DNA of 64,000 bases from JBOGCH01 sp051656645 (GTDB taxonomy: Bacteria > Bacteroidota > Bacteroidia > Bacteroidales > Marinifilaceae): the NCBI GenBank assembly GCA_051656645.1, contig JBOGCH010000013.1, forward strand, positions 37,482-101,481. The letters are read 5' to 3'. Positions 1-8,200 of this stretch are shown piece by piece (the stretch's first letter is position 1; each line of letters begins with the position of its first letter). The position numbers were made by a program, and so were the translations under genes. Under the pieces are notes generated by a model, which was given only the letters and a program-made list of their open reading frames with translations, searched no databases and was not told the DNA's origin.

Positions 1-1
1 A

Positions 2-76
2 AGCGCGTTTATTTACGCTATTTGCAAAGTGGATAAAGACCAGATGAAAATTAAGAGCTGGGATGAATATAAATAG
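2..76 (+). CDS. 3' end of an unidentified gene (partial)
   Basis: An open frame enters from the left edge and stops at TAG 74-76, giving 24 C-terminal residues that end in IKSWDEYK. The composition is charged and protein-like, and a good intrinsic terminator follows 22 bases later, so I read it as a real gene tail. The fragment is too short to assign a family. Another frame also stays open briefly but reads less like protein. Confidence 0.5.
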   Translation, partial: SAFIYAICKVDKDQMKIKSWDEYK

Positions 77-98
77 TAGTCAATTACTATAAAAACAT

Positions 99-135
99 AG
101 CAGGGATGAACGCGCTTGGAGTGTTTATCCCTGCT
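99..135 (+). terminator. Intrinsic terminator after the partial gene
   Basis: AGCAGGGAT (99-107) pairs with ATCCCTGCT (127-135), and TTTTG follows. It lies between the partial upstream gene and nagB, and its right arm sits just ahead of the nagB promoter. Confidence 0.6.
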
Positions 136-142
136 TTTGTGT

Positions 143-150
143 TATTTTTG
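143..150 (+). promoter_or_regulatory. Bacteroidetes -7 box for nagB
   Basis: TATTTTTG fits the Bacteroidetes -7 consensus TAnnTTTG, 34 bases before the nagB ATG. The -33 element is weak; a TTGG at 116-119 is slightly too far upstream. Inference from consensus only. Confidence 0.45.
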
Positions 151-184
151 CAAGCAAAAGAATTACATTATAAACGAATTACCT

Positions 185-994
185 ATGAGACTTATTATTC
201 AACCAGAAGCAAAACAAATAGCGCAGTGGGCTGCCAATTATGTGGCTTCAAAAATTAATGCGGCTAAACCAACAGCCGATAAACCATATGTGTTAGGTTT
301 ACCTACAGGTTCGTCGCCACTTGGAATGTACAAAGCGCTTATTGAACTAAATAAACAGGGAGTGGTGTCATTTAAGCATGTAGTTACTTTCAATATGGAT
401 GAGTATATCGGATTACCTGAGGAGCATCCAGAGAGCTACCACTCTTTTATGTGGAATAACTTCTTTAATCACGTTGACATAGATGCTAACAATGTTAATA
501 TCTTAAACGGAAATGCTGAAGATGTTGATGCTGAGTGTACTCGCTATGAAGAGAAAATGAAACAATACGGTGGTGTTGATTTATTTTTAGGTGGTATTGG
601 TCCTGATGGTCATATTGCATTTAATGAGCCTGGATCGTCTTTAACATCGCGTACACGTATTAAAACACTTACTCAGGATACAATTATTGCTAACTCTCGT
701 TTCTTTGATAACGACGTGAATAAAGTACCTAAAACAGCACTTACAGTGGGTGTAGGGACTGTTATGGATGCTAAAGAGGTATTGATTCTTGTAAATGGTC
801 ATAATAAAGCACGTGCTTTACAACATGGTGTTGAAGGTGGTATATCACAAATGTGGACAATCTCTGCATTGCAGATGCACCCTAAAAGCATTATTGTTTG
901 TGATGATGCAGCAACTGCCGAGTTAAAAGTGGGTACTTACAAGTACTTCCTGGACATAGAGAAGGATAATCTTGATCCGGCAACATTGCTTTAA
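185..994 (+). CDS. nagB: Glucosamine-6-phosphate deaminase
   Basis: The enzyme converts glucosamine 6-phosphate to fructose 6-phosphate and ammonia, the last step of N-acetylglucosamine catabolism in the cytoplasm. The product is 269 residues, the usual NagB length. From the ATG at 185 the catalytic residues fall at the same numbers as in the E. coli enzyme: Asp72 in NMDEY, and Asp141, His143 and Glu148 in GPDGHIAFNEPG. The phosphate-binding loop GLPTGSSP is at about 38-45. The frame stays open back to a TTG at 116, but those residues overlap the promoter and terminator and match nothing in the family, so 185 is chosen. It stands alone between two terminators. It fits functionally with the GH20 hexosaminidase at 43-45 kb. 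Confidence 0.96.
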   Translation: MRLIIQPEAKQIAQWAANYVASKINAAKPTADKPYVLGLPTGSSPLGMYKALIELNKQGVVSFKHVVTFNMDEYIGLPEEHPESYHSFMWNNFFNHVDIDANNVNILNGNAEDVDAECTRYEEKMKQYGGVDLFLGGIGPDGHIAFNEPGSSLTSRTRIKTLTQDTIIANSRFFDNDVNKVPKTALTVGVGTVMDAKEVLILVNGHNKARALQHGVEGGISQMWTISALQMHPKSIIVCDDAATAELKVGTYKYFLDIEKDNLDPATLL

Positions 995-1000
995 GATACT

Positions 1001-1033
1001 TAAACGGTGAAACTCAGAAAGTTTCACCGTTTA
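1001..1033 (+). terminator. nagB terminator
   Basis: A 14-bp perfect stem, TAAACGGTGAAACT (1001-1014) against its complement at 1020-1033, has a 5-base loop and begins 6 bases after the nagB stop. A T/A-rich run follows. Confidence 0.75.
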
Positions 1034-1149
1034 TTATTATAATAAAAAGTGATGGTCTATAACTATTTTTGATTTACTTTTTCATATTGTTTTACGTATA
1101 ATTGGAATGTGTTTTAAAACCAATTTATCAATTCTAATTTTAGTAAACT

Positions 1150-2151
1150 ATGAAATTCTTAACGGATGAAAAGTTAGTAATTGTTGGAGCAGCAGGAATG
1201 ATTGGCTCTAATATGATGCAAACCGCGTTAATGATGGGATTAACTCCTAATATCTGTGCTTATGATCCATTTGCTCCGGCGTTGGAAGGTGCCACAGAGG
1301 AAATGTATCAAAGTGGATTTGAAGGAGTAAATATTACCTGGACTACGGACGTTAAAGAGGCGTTTACAGGCGCGAAGTATATTATTTCATCGGGAGGAGC
1401 ACCTCGTAAAGGCGATATGACGCGTGAGGATTTACTGAAAGGAAATACAGAAATAGCAAAACAACTAGGCGAAGATATAAAGAGTTACTGCCCTGATTTG
1501 AAGATGTGCGTTATAGTATTTAATCCGGCTGATATTACAGGATTAGTTACTTTAATTTATTCGGGCTTAGCTCCTGAGCGTGTTTGTACGCTTGCCGCAT
1601 TGGATAGTACGCGTTTACGCATTGCCTTAGCGCAACATTTCCATATCAGTCCTGATAAAGTAACATCTCCACGTACATATGGTGGACACGGTGAACAAAT
1701 GGCTGTTTTTGCAAGCACAACGAAAGTGGATGGAACACCGCTTAAAGAGATTATAGGTACTCCAAAATTAACTACGGAGCAATGGGAAAACATGAAACGT
1801 AAGGTTACAGGTGGCGGTAAGCGAATTATTGACCTACGTGGACGTTCGTCGTTCCAAAGTCCTTCATATCTATCCGTAGCTATGATTCGCGCTGCAATGG
1901 GCGGAGAAGCCTTTAATTATCCGGTAGGTTGTTATGTTAATAAAGCGCCATATGAGCATATTGTAATGGCTGTTGAAACAACTCTTGACTCAAAGGGTGT
2001 ACACTATCAAATCCCACAAGGAGATGCAGATGAAATTGAGGCGCTTAACCATAGTTATCAACATTTGTGTGCATTACGTGATGAGATTATTGAAATGGGC
2101 GTGATTCCTAAAGTAGATAAATGGAAAAATGTAAATAGCCACTTAGGATAG
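1150..2151 (+). CDS. mdh: Malate dehydrogenase
   Basis: This is the NAD-dependent, cytoplasmic enzyme that interconverts malate and oxaloacetate. The 333-residue protein opens with the Rossmann motif VGAAGMIGSN (about 12-21). It carries the substrate and nucleotide signature VFNPADITG and the GGHGEQM segment, whose His180 is the likely catalytic base. The overall sequence is the form I recognise from Bacteroidales, slightly longer than the 310-residue enterobacterial enzyme. It is monocistronic, with nagB upstream on the same strand and a bidirectional hairpin downstream. In gut Bacteroidales it typically serves the reductive branch to fumarate and succinate; that role is general knowledge, not shown here. 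Confidence 0.92.
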   Translation: MKFLTDEKLVIVGAAGMIGSNMMQTALMMGLTPNICAYDPFAPALEGATEEMYQSGFEGVNITWTTDVKEAFTGAKYIISSGGAPRKGDMTREDLLKGNTEIAKQLGEDIKSYCPDLKMCVIVFNPADITGLVTLIYSGLAPERVCTLAALDSTRLRIALAQHFHISPDKVTSPRTYGGHGEQMAVFASTTKVDGTPLKEIIGTPKLTTEQWENMKRKVTGGGKRIIDLRGRSSFQSPSYLSVAMIRAAMGGEAFNYPVGCYVNKAPYEHIVMAVETTLDSKGVHYQIPQGDADEIEALNHSYQHLCALRDEIIEMGVIPKVDKWKNVNSHLG

Positions 2152-2184
2152 GAATTTGCTAAGAAACATATTGAGTTTAACTAG

Positions 2185-2229
2185 AAATAGCCATATTATG
2201 CTCAACAACGAGTTATAATATGGCTATTT
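2185..2229. terminator. Bidirectional terminator between mdh and the fimbrillin array
   Basis: AAATAGCCATATTAT (2185-2199) pairs perfectly with 2215-2229 across a 15-base loop. T-runs lie on the plus-strand exit and A-runs on the other, so it can end both mdh and the minus-strand array, whose last stop is at 2232. Confidence 0.65.
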
Positions 2230-2231
2230 TG

Positions 2232-3209
2232 TTATTCATTATCATTCGATATTTCTATCAATTCAACTTGAGGAGCCTCGCTCCTATTGCCGCTAAAATA
2301 TATATTGTATATATATCCATTGCCTTGTTTAAATAGGCCTTTACTAGGCGTGGGTAGAAAGATACTGTGCCAGGTAAGATATCCTCCATTTAGTGCAACA
2401 TCAATATATACTAATGGCCTAAAGGTTACTATTGCAGGTACGAGATTTACATAGAAATTATTGCCGGATTGTGTAAAGCTCGTAGTATTTGTTTGAAATG
2501 TTGGTGCAGGATTTATGTATCCGGTTGCCATTTGCAGTCTACATCCGCTAGGAGATGGAGTTTCAATAGTTGCGGATCCAATTTGAGTGATTTTATTTCC
2601 TGCTGTGGCATGGAGATTTAGTTGTATAAGCGTACATATATGCTTAAATACAATTGGGATAGGTGGATTTGCAAACTGAGAAATATGTATATTCTCCATT
2701 TTCCACCATAGATAATCACATTGATTAGATAAACCGTATTTTAAACCGCCTGAACCATTACTATTTACAAAAGGAGGTGTTTGATCACCTAAATAGTTAT
2801 ATTCAGACATTGCATATAGGCTATATACCCCGGCTGCAAGCTTTAAATTGTACTGACTACTCATTGGCTTCACCAATCCGTTAGCGTAGGAAATTAACAT
2901 ACTAAAGGCAATGGGAGTAGCTGTTTGAGGGGTGTCGCCGCCTTTATATACATACACGTGTATAATTCGACCTTTAGGAAAATCGATAGTATCTGGAGTA
3001 TAGCCTCCTTTTGTAGACGGATCGGTTTGTTCATTATGCGCACTGACACTTACAGTTGTAAAATTTGGTGAGTATAGTATCCGAGTAGTGTCCTTAGCTA
3101 CTTGATCCATCTCATTAATATCTACGTAATAGTCCTTACCTGCACATCCCAGTGTAAATATAGTGAAGAGAACTATTGTAAGATATCTTGTATTTGGATA
3201 GTGTTTCAT
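2232..3209 (-). CDS. Fimbrillin-like surface lipoprotein (type A, no C-terminal Trp motif)
   Basis: A 325-residue protein with a lipoprotein signal peptide (lipobox FTLGC, Cys22). It is the most distal gene of the eight-paralog array. The family landmarks are an IIHVYVYKGG strand, a GVYSLYAMSEYN strand, DYLWW, and a core motif FKHICTLIQ with His190. Bacteroidetes fimbrillins (FimA/Mfa1/Mfa-like superfamily, type V pili) carry a comparable F-x-H-x-hydrophobic-A motif, so a pilus subunit or surface adhesin is the best inference. It most resembles the paralog at 4187-5077: both lack the closing N-x-x-W-x-x-VD segment found in the others. It ends next to a bidirectional terminator. No function has been demonstrated for it. 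Confidence 0.65.
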   Translation of the reverse strand: MKHYPNTRYLTIVLFTIFTLGCAGKDYYVDINEMDQVAKDTTRILYSPNFTTVSVSAHNEQTDPSTKGGYTPDTIDFPKGRIIHVYVYKGGDTPQTATPIAFSMLISYANGLVKPMSSQYNLKLAAGVYSLYAMSEYNYLGDQTPPFVNSNGSGGLKYGLSNQCDYLWWKMENIHISQFANPPIPIVFKHICTLIQLNLHATAGNKITQIGSATIETPSPSGCRLQMATGYINPAPTFQTNTTSFTQSGNNFYVNLVPAIVTFRPLVYIDVALNGGYLTWHSIFLPTPSKGLFKQGNGYIYNIYFSGNRSEAPQVELIEISNDNE

Positions 3210-3238
3210 AGTTATAATACTTTTGTTTCATACTCATA

Positions 3239-4177
3239 TTATTTCACGATAATGGTTCCTTGGTTGTGTTCTATCCATGGAGCAACAAGGACATCTCCAA
3301 CCATAAGAGTATCTTGATCAAAGACCAAATTATACTGATAGGAATGTCCACCTAGATAGCCATTAGATAATGGAGGAACATCAACGTTAAATGTAAATAG
3401 CTCATTTTGTGCTGTGAGTGCATAACAGGCTAATATGATAGGTTTGCTACTTATAAATGGTAAGCAGATACCGCTTAATGTATTTTTGCTGTAATTCATA
3501 ATTTGAATATCCGATGGATCTGTTTGTAATTGTGGGATCTCACCAGTCACCAAATTCCATGAAACACTGTCAATTGTTGGAACCCCCATAGCTGCATAAA
3601 TAACACTGTCAATGGCATTGGCCTGAGAATTATTAACAATGTTAAAAACTAACTGTGTTGCACAATGAGTAAAGGTAATGTCAATAACCTCACCACTCTC
3701 CCAGACATTTTTATCCATTACTCCACTCCATAAATAATCTATTCCGTTATATAGAGTTGTAGCAAAGTTTTGAGTATTAAAACTTGGTGGAATACTGTCA
3801 TTTTTAGTTGAGACAGCATAGAAATTATATATGCCTGGCGAGATGGATATAGGTTTGCTTACAGGACTTAAGGTACCTGGACTGAGTGATTCATATAAGA
3901 ATGGAAAGAATAATGAATTGAGGCTCATTGTGTTTGACGCATATACCTGGACGTAACAGTTTTGAGGGAAAGGCGTTAACGCTTTTGTAAAATTACTCTC
4001 AAGACGTGGATTAAAATATACGACGTAACGTTCATTTCCATTAAGAATCTCCTCTCTTTGGTCCTCTATAATCCATTTATTCTTTGTACATCCAAAGAAT
4101 AAAAATAAAAAGGCTACCGGTATTAAAAATACCGAAAGAGCTTTATTTCTTGTTTTATTTGATTTACAATGTTGCAT
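3239..4177 (-). CDS. Fimbrillin-like surface lipoprotein (type B)
   Basis: The 312-residue protein has the lipobox LFFGC (Cys30) followed by TKNKWIIEDQREE, which closely matches the TKTNFIIEDYREN of the paralog at 5088-6002. The two are clearly sisters. Core motif: FTHCATQ with His171. A lysine-alanine junction (NFTK-ALTPFP, near residue 62) sits where fimbrillin precursors are processed in other species. The protein ends in DVLVAPWIEH, the C-terminal tryptophan segment of the family. Only 9 bases separate it from the upstream gene and 29 from the downstream one, so it is probably co-transcribed. The pilus-subunit role is inferred. Confidence 0.65.
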   Translation of the reverse strand: MQHCKSNKTRNKALSVFLIPVAFLFLFFGCTKNKWIIEDQREEILNGNERYVVYFNPRLESNFTKALTPFPQNCYVQVYASNTMSLNSLFFPFLYESLSPGTLSPVSKPISISPGIYNFYAVSTKNDSIPPSFNTQNFATTLYNGIDYLWSGVMDKNVWESGEVIDITFTHCATQLVFNIVNNSQANAIDSVIYAAMGVPTIDSVSWNLVTGEIPQLQTDPSDIQIMNYSKNTLSGICLPFISSKPIILACYALTAQNELFTFNVDVPPLSNGYLGGHSYQYNLVFDQDTLMVGDVLVAPWIEHNQGTIIVK

Positions 4178-4186
4178 ACTCTTTGT

Positions 4187-5077
4187 TTAATTGATTTTAG
4201 CTTCATTATTCTCAATAATAACGTTATAGTGATATACATGTCCCGGAACGAATAAATTCCCATAATGAGGTGGGATATTTAATGACAGTGGAATATGCGT
4301 TCCATCAACTTTAGCCATAAAAGTTAAAGTCATGCCACCAAAATGTTCGGAAGGTAACATATCACCAGATGCTGTGAATTGGTCAATATTTAGCGGTAAA
4401 CTATTCCTCTTTGTTGTAGCATAGGATATACTACCTGTACTTATTGACCAACGACACTCCTCCTCGGTAGTTGCCGAAATATACGCCTTTTCTATTGCTT
4501 CTAGATTACCATCTGCTGCTTGAAATGAGAATTGGATTTTGCATGCAGAGTGTGTCATACGGAAATGTATAGTTCCTTCATAATTGCTATTTACCTCAAA
4601 TGCCTCATGTTTACTCCATAAGTAATCCTTATTGTTGTACATGTAATGAAATAATCCGCTTTGCGCATCAAACTCAGGAACTTCATCGTAGGTTGAGTTA
4701 TTCACAGTGACAGCATATAGATTATAAAAACCTTCGGATAGCGTTAGGTGATCGTAAATAGGGTTTAACTTTCCTTTGGAACTAACTTTATATATTGCCT
4801 TATGATATCGAGAGCCGTTATTCGGATCCGTTTCCTTTTTATATACAAAAATGTGTACAATGGCATCGGGTGATAATGTATTAATATTAGGTGTGCTTTT
4901 AGTACGTTCAGGTACTAGATGATCTATAACATCTGCAGTTATTTGTATGCGATATCGGTTTAGTGAGTCACCCGTATTTTCATATATCCTTAGCACCGCA
5001 TTATCTTTAGCGCAGCTTGCTAGCATTATGGCAAATAATAAATAGCCAAAGCGTAAAAGTATACTATTGTGTTTCAT
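4187..5077 (-). CDS. Fimbrillin-like surface lipoprotein (type A')
   Basis: I chose the internal ATG at 5077 (product MKHNSILL..., 296 residues). It places the signal peptide at the N-terminus with lipobox IMLASC (Cys22) and removes a 38-base overlap with the next gene that a longer frame from 5125 would create. Core motif: FRMTHSACKIQ with His176, so the cysteine is shifted by two positions compared with its neighbours. It shares IVHIFVYKKE, the LSEGFYNLYAV strand and a Cys-Arg-Trp segment with the paralog at 2232-3209. Like that protein it lacks the C-terminal tryptophan segment, so the two may be terminal or capping subunits (inference). Confidence 0.65.
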   Translation of the reverse strand: MKHNSILLRFGYLLFAIMLASCAKDNAVLRIYENTGDSLNRYRIQITADVIDHLVPERTKSTPNINTLSPDAIVHIFVYKKETDPNNGSRYHKAIYKVSSKGKLNPIYDHLTLSEGFYNLYAVTVNNSTYDEVPEFDAQSGLFHYMYNNKDYLWSKHEAFEVNSNYEGTIHFRMTHSACKIQFSFQAADGNLEAIEKAYISATTEEECRWSISTGSISYATTKRNSLPLNIDQFTASGDMLPSEHFGGMTLTFMAKVDGTHIPLSLNIPPHYGNLFVPGHVYHYNVIIENNEAKIN

Positions 5078-5087
5078 GGCTAATATA

Positions 5088-6002
5088 TTAATTAGGTATT
5101 GGGTATAAAGGATTTCCTTCTTCATCTACATCTATCCATGGAGCGATATTAACATTGTTAATAAGCACCGTGTCATTAGCAAACATAATGTCATAATGAT
5201 ACGACGTTCCTGCCTTAAAAGTGCTATCGGGCACTGGAAGGTAAAGATTGTAACTCTCAATAAAGTTCCCATCATACATCTGCATTGCTAAATACAAATA
5301 GATTGTAGCTATATTAGTTACAGGTAATATAACAAGATTACTATTGAGTCCTGATGAGTTCATAACTTGTAAGGAATCTGAGTTTATAGATGTTGCAGGT
5401 GTTATGACTCCACTGTATAAATCCCAGCCTACATTTTTGAGGTTTGGCATTTCCATCATAGCAACTTGTGTCCATTGTACAACAGAATCACCCGGAGCAT
5501 TAAAAACTTTTATAACAATCTGCGCACAACAGTGCTCAAAGTTTATTGGCAGTGTTGTTGTATTTTCAATCGTTTGATCGTCAATTTTATACCATAAATA
5601 ATCAATAGTATTGTATACTGTGGCTGTCCCGTTTAAAAACACGGGAGGATCCGATGACGACTTGGTAGAAACAAAGTAAAAATCATATAATCCGTTAACA
5701 ATCTCCATTGGCTGATTAACAGGTGTGAGCGTGCCTGGAGACATTGATTTATAATATCTCCATTGTGTTAATTGTTGTCCGTTGTTAAAAGCAAATGCCT
5801 GAGCAATACATCCGGATGGAAATGGTGTTTCTCCAACTGCCGGACCACCATATCCTGTAATGCGAGGATATAAGCTTATTAAATTTTTATCAATATCAAT
5901 TATTGTGGATGTATTTTCGCGGTAATCTTCAATTATAAAGTTAGTTTTTGTACATCCTAGAAACATAATAATCAGACATGATATATAGAATATTCTTTTC
6001 AT
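5088..6002 (-). CDS. Fimbrillin-like surface lipoprotein (type B')
   Basis: The 304-residue lipoprotein has lipobox MFLGC (Cys16). It is sister to 3239-4177, sharing the leader after the lipid cysteine and the FPSGC/FPQNC strand. Core motif: FEHCCAQIVIKV with His157 and a double cysteine. It closes with NVNIAPWIDVDEEGNP, the common C-terminal segment. Unlike five of its paralogs it shows no obvious Arg/Lys-Ala junction near residue 50. Downstream is the paralog at 4187 (10-base gap) and upstream the one at 6009 (6-base gap), so it is tightly embedded in the operon. Confidence 0.66.
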   Translation of the reverse strand: MKRIFYISCLIIMFLGCTKTNFIIEDYRENTSTIIDIDKNLISLYPRITGYGGPAVGETPFPSGCIAQAFAFNNGQQLTQWRYYKSMSPGTLTPVNQPMEIVNGLYDFYFVSTKSSSDPPVFLNGTATVYNTIDYLWYKIDDQTIENTTTLPINFEHCCAQIVIKVFNAPGDSVVQWTQVAMMEMPNLKNVGWDLYSGVITPATSINSDSLQVMNSSGLNSNLVILPVTNIATIYLYLAMQMYDGNFIESYNLYLPVPDSTFKAGTSYHYDIMFANDTVLINNVNIAPWIDVDEEGNPLYPIPN

Positions 6003-6008
6003 ATCAGT

Positions 6009-6956
6009 TTAATTAGTTGGTAAGATAGGTTTGTCATTAACGTCTACGTTAATCCAATCCTTTATTGTCACATTATTAAACTTTACAGTATCAAGTTCTA
6101 ACTCTAACTCATATATATAGGAGTAACCAGGCAGCAGTTGTTTCTTCAGTATAGGAATTGGAGTAGTATATTTCCGAGTGTGATTCTCATTATTAACGTG
6201 AATCTCAAAATAGGTTTTTAAATATTCAATACTTGCCTCGCTTAATGGGACCATAGTGAACTGGCCAACAAAATTATTTGATGTCAACTTGTTAACGCTT
6301 AAAGATGAAAATTGATTGTTAATAGAATTAGTAGGACCAATTTTACCATCATACAAACTCCATGTTATATTATTAAGCGATGTTGGAGTAATTCCCATCA
6401 TGTATAATGAGTCTACTGTAATTCCATCTTGAACATTTAAATCAATAACTACTTGAGTACAACAATGCTGAAAGGTAATATTAATATTTGTTGTAGGGGG
6501 AGCAACTACTTGATTGGCTGTTGTCCACCATATGTAGTCCAAATTATTGACAAGGTTTGTTGCTATTCCATTTGAAAATAATGGGACAGCAACGTTCGTA
6601 TTGTTTACGCCTGCTGCATAGAATTTATAGGTAGCAGGTGATAGATACATGGGATATAAAATAGGTTCTAGCGATCCAATAGTTTTTGATGTATATTTCT
6701 CAGATGTGATAAAAGTATCTCCATTGTATGCATAAACAGTTGCTAGTCTATTAGTATTAATAGGCGAGACACTTGCTTTAGTATTGAATATCGAAATAAA
6801 AGCATTAAAATTAGTTTGTATTTTTGAATTATCAGTATCCTCTCCCGTTGCTCCCGATGAAGGCGAGTCAGTATACTCAATGGTATTTTTAGTACAACTA
6901 CAGATAGCTACTAAAAAAAATATTAAGTAGACGAATAGATGTATATTGCATTTCAT
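6009..6956 (-). CDS. Fimbrillin-like surface lipoprotein (type C)
   Basis: The 315-residue lipoprotein has lipobox VAICSC (Cys21). It is sister to 7105-8109: both read NTNR/GTNR-x-AT-x-YAYNG, then Y-x-S-x-T-x-G-x-L-x-P. Core motif: FQHCCTQVVIDL with His164. A lysine-alanine junction (FNTK-ASVSP) precedes the first domain strand. The C-terminus is NVTIKDWINVDVNDKP. It is the first gene of the closely packed part of the array: a 148-base gap with two hairpins separates it from the gene upstream, while only 6 bases separate it from the next gene downstream. Confidence 0.66.
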   Translation of the reverse strand: MKCNIHLFVYLIFFLVAICSCTKNTIEYTDSPSSGATGEDTDNSKIQTNFNAFISIFNTKASVSPINTNRLATVYAYNGDTFITSEKYTSKTIGSLEPILYPMYLSPATYKFYAAGVNNTNVAVPLFSNGIATNLVNNLDYIWWTTANQVVAPPTTNINITFQHCCTQVVIDLNVQDGITVDSLYMMGITPTSLNNITWSLYDGKIGPTNSINNQFSSLSVNKLTSNNFVGQFTMVPLSEASIEYLKTYFEIHVNNENHTRKYTTPIPILKKQLLPGYSYIYELELELDTVKFNNVTIKDWINVDVNDKPILPTN

Positions 6957-6988
6957 GATGTGTAATTAGATGGTAACTTGTATGGCAC

Positions 6989-7066
6989 GAGTATAATACG
7001 TTATTATACTCTTTTATAGTGTAAATCTCTGTAATTATTTAATATGAAATTCAATAATTACAGAGA
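6989..7066. promoter_or_regulatory. Double hairpin between array segments
   Basis: There are two perfect inverted repeats. TCTCTGTAATTATT (7026-7039) pairs with 7053-7066, and GAGTATAATA (6989-6998) pairs with 7002-7011. They fill the gap between the type C' and type C genes. Neither has a long T-run on the minus strand, so attenuation or mRNA processing is as likely as full termination. Confidence 0.5.
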
Positions 7067-7104
7067 CTACATTCTATAAATGTATGAACAGATGTTGAGA
7101 TATA

Positions 7105-8109
7105 TCAAATCTGTGATGGAATAATTGGAGCACCTGAATTTACATCAACAGGAATCCAGTTTTCAATATTTACGCTATTAGTAAAAGTAATACCAGAGAC
7201 AGAAACCTTTAAATAATATGCATATGATTTTCCAGCTTGTAAATAACCTCCGTCTGGTGTTAAGCTTGCACTAAAATCTGCTTGAGCACCTTGGATAGTT
7301 GCTGAAAGCTTTACAGTCATAATGTCTCCAGTTGCTTGTAATGGCATCATAATAAGCTGTCCATAGTAACTTTTTATATTAGATACTGTTTTAGGTAATA
7401 CTGATAGAGTTGATAAATCGGTTTGTACGCTTGTGGACGGTGATATCACTCCATTAATTAAATTCCACGTATTACCAGTTACCGATGAAGGACTTAAGAA
7501 TATAGATGGAGTTCCTGTAATCACGTTGTCAGGATCTTCCAATATAATTAAAACCTGCGTACAGCAATGTTCAAATGTCAAGGTTACGTTTTGCGATTTG
7601 TCGGCAACTATAAGGTTACTTTTATTTGCCCAAATATAATCTGTGTTATTTTGTAAACCTGTCACGCTTGTTCCGGAAAAGGTTGGAACAGTTGTATTAA
7701 TGGGAAAGTTTACGCCGGGAACATAAAGTGTATATGTTCCTGTTGCTAATGCAATAGAATCGGCAGCATTTACAGGAGATAATGTTCCTGTTGTCTCGCT
7801 TTTGTAATTAGAACTTTGTACACGAGTAGTACCATTGTAAGCATAAATCGTGGCTGTTCTATTTGTTCCAATAGGCGTTGATGAAGCAGCACGAGTTAAA
7901 ATGTCATATACCTGTGCATCGAAATGCAGTAGCAATTTCTTTTTACTGGTTGAGTTACTACATGTGTCTGAGCCACATTGTCCTGAGCAGTTTTTGTCTT
8001 GACCACTACCAACGTTGATATTTATGTCATCTTTTGAGCAGTTATATGCCAATCCAGCGACGGCTATAACAAGTAGTGTTTTCGATAATAATTTTCCAAT
8101 CTTTTTCAT
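7105..8109 (-). CDS. Fimbrillin-like surface lipoprotein (type C', Cys-rich leader)
   Basis: The 334-residue lipoprotein has its lipobox near AYNC (Cys24). The lipid cysteine is followed by SKDDININVGSG and then a stretch with four further cysteines (NCSGQCGSDTC). Core motif: FEHCCTQVLIIL with His181. An arginine-alanine junction (DILTR-AASSTP, near residue 75) precedes the strand GTNRTATIYAYNG. The C-terminus is SVNIENWIPVDVNSG. It is sister to 6009-6956. The first residues after the lipid cysteine match the mini-lipoprotein at 9285-9461 (CSKDSIDININ). Hairpins flank it on both sides, suggesting expression separable from its neighbours. Pilus function is inferred. Confidence 0.66.
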   Translation of the reverse strand: MKKIGKLLSKTLLVIAVAGLAYNCSKDDININVGSGQDKNCSGQCGSDTCSNSTSKKKLLLHFDAQVYDILTRAASSTPIGTNRTATIYAYNGTTRVQSSNYKSETTGTLSPVNAADSIALATGTYTLYVPGVNFPINTTVPTFSGTSVTGLQNNTDYIWANKSNLIVADKSQNVTLTFEHCCTQVLIILEDPDNVITGTPSIFLSPSSVTGNTWNLINGVISPSTSVQTDLSTLSVLPKTVSNIKSYYGQLIMMPLQATGDIMTVKLSATIQGAQADFSASLTPDGGYLQAGKSYAYYLKVSVSGITFTNSVNIENWIPVDVNSGAPIIPSQI

Positions 8110-8140
8110 ACTGTACCAATTAAGTTAAAGTTTTGATTAA

Positions 8141-8171
8141 GAATTGATGTAAGGATCACATACATCAATTC
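8141..8171. promoter_or_regulatory. Intergenic hairpin in the array
   Basis: GAATTGATGTA (8141-8151) pairs with TACATCAATTC (8161-8171) across a 9-base loop, between the type D and type C' genes. There is no clear T-run on the minus strand. It may be an attenuator or an RNA-stability element. Confidence 0.45.
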
Positions 8172-8200
8172 ATAATTTATTCAGTTGTGACTTGATAAAT

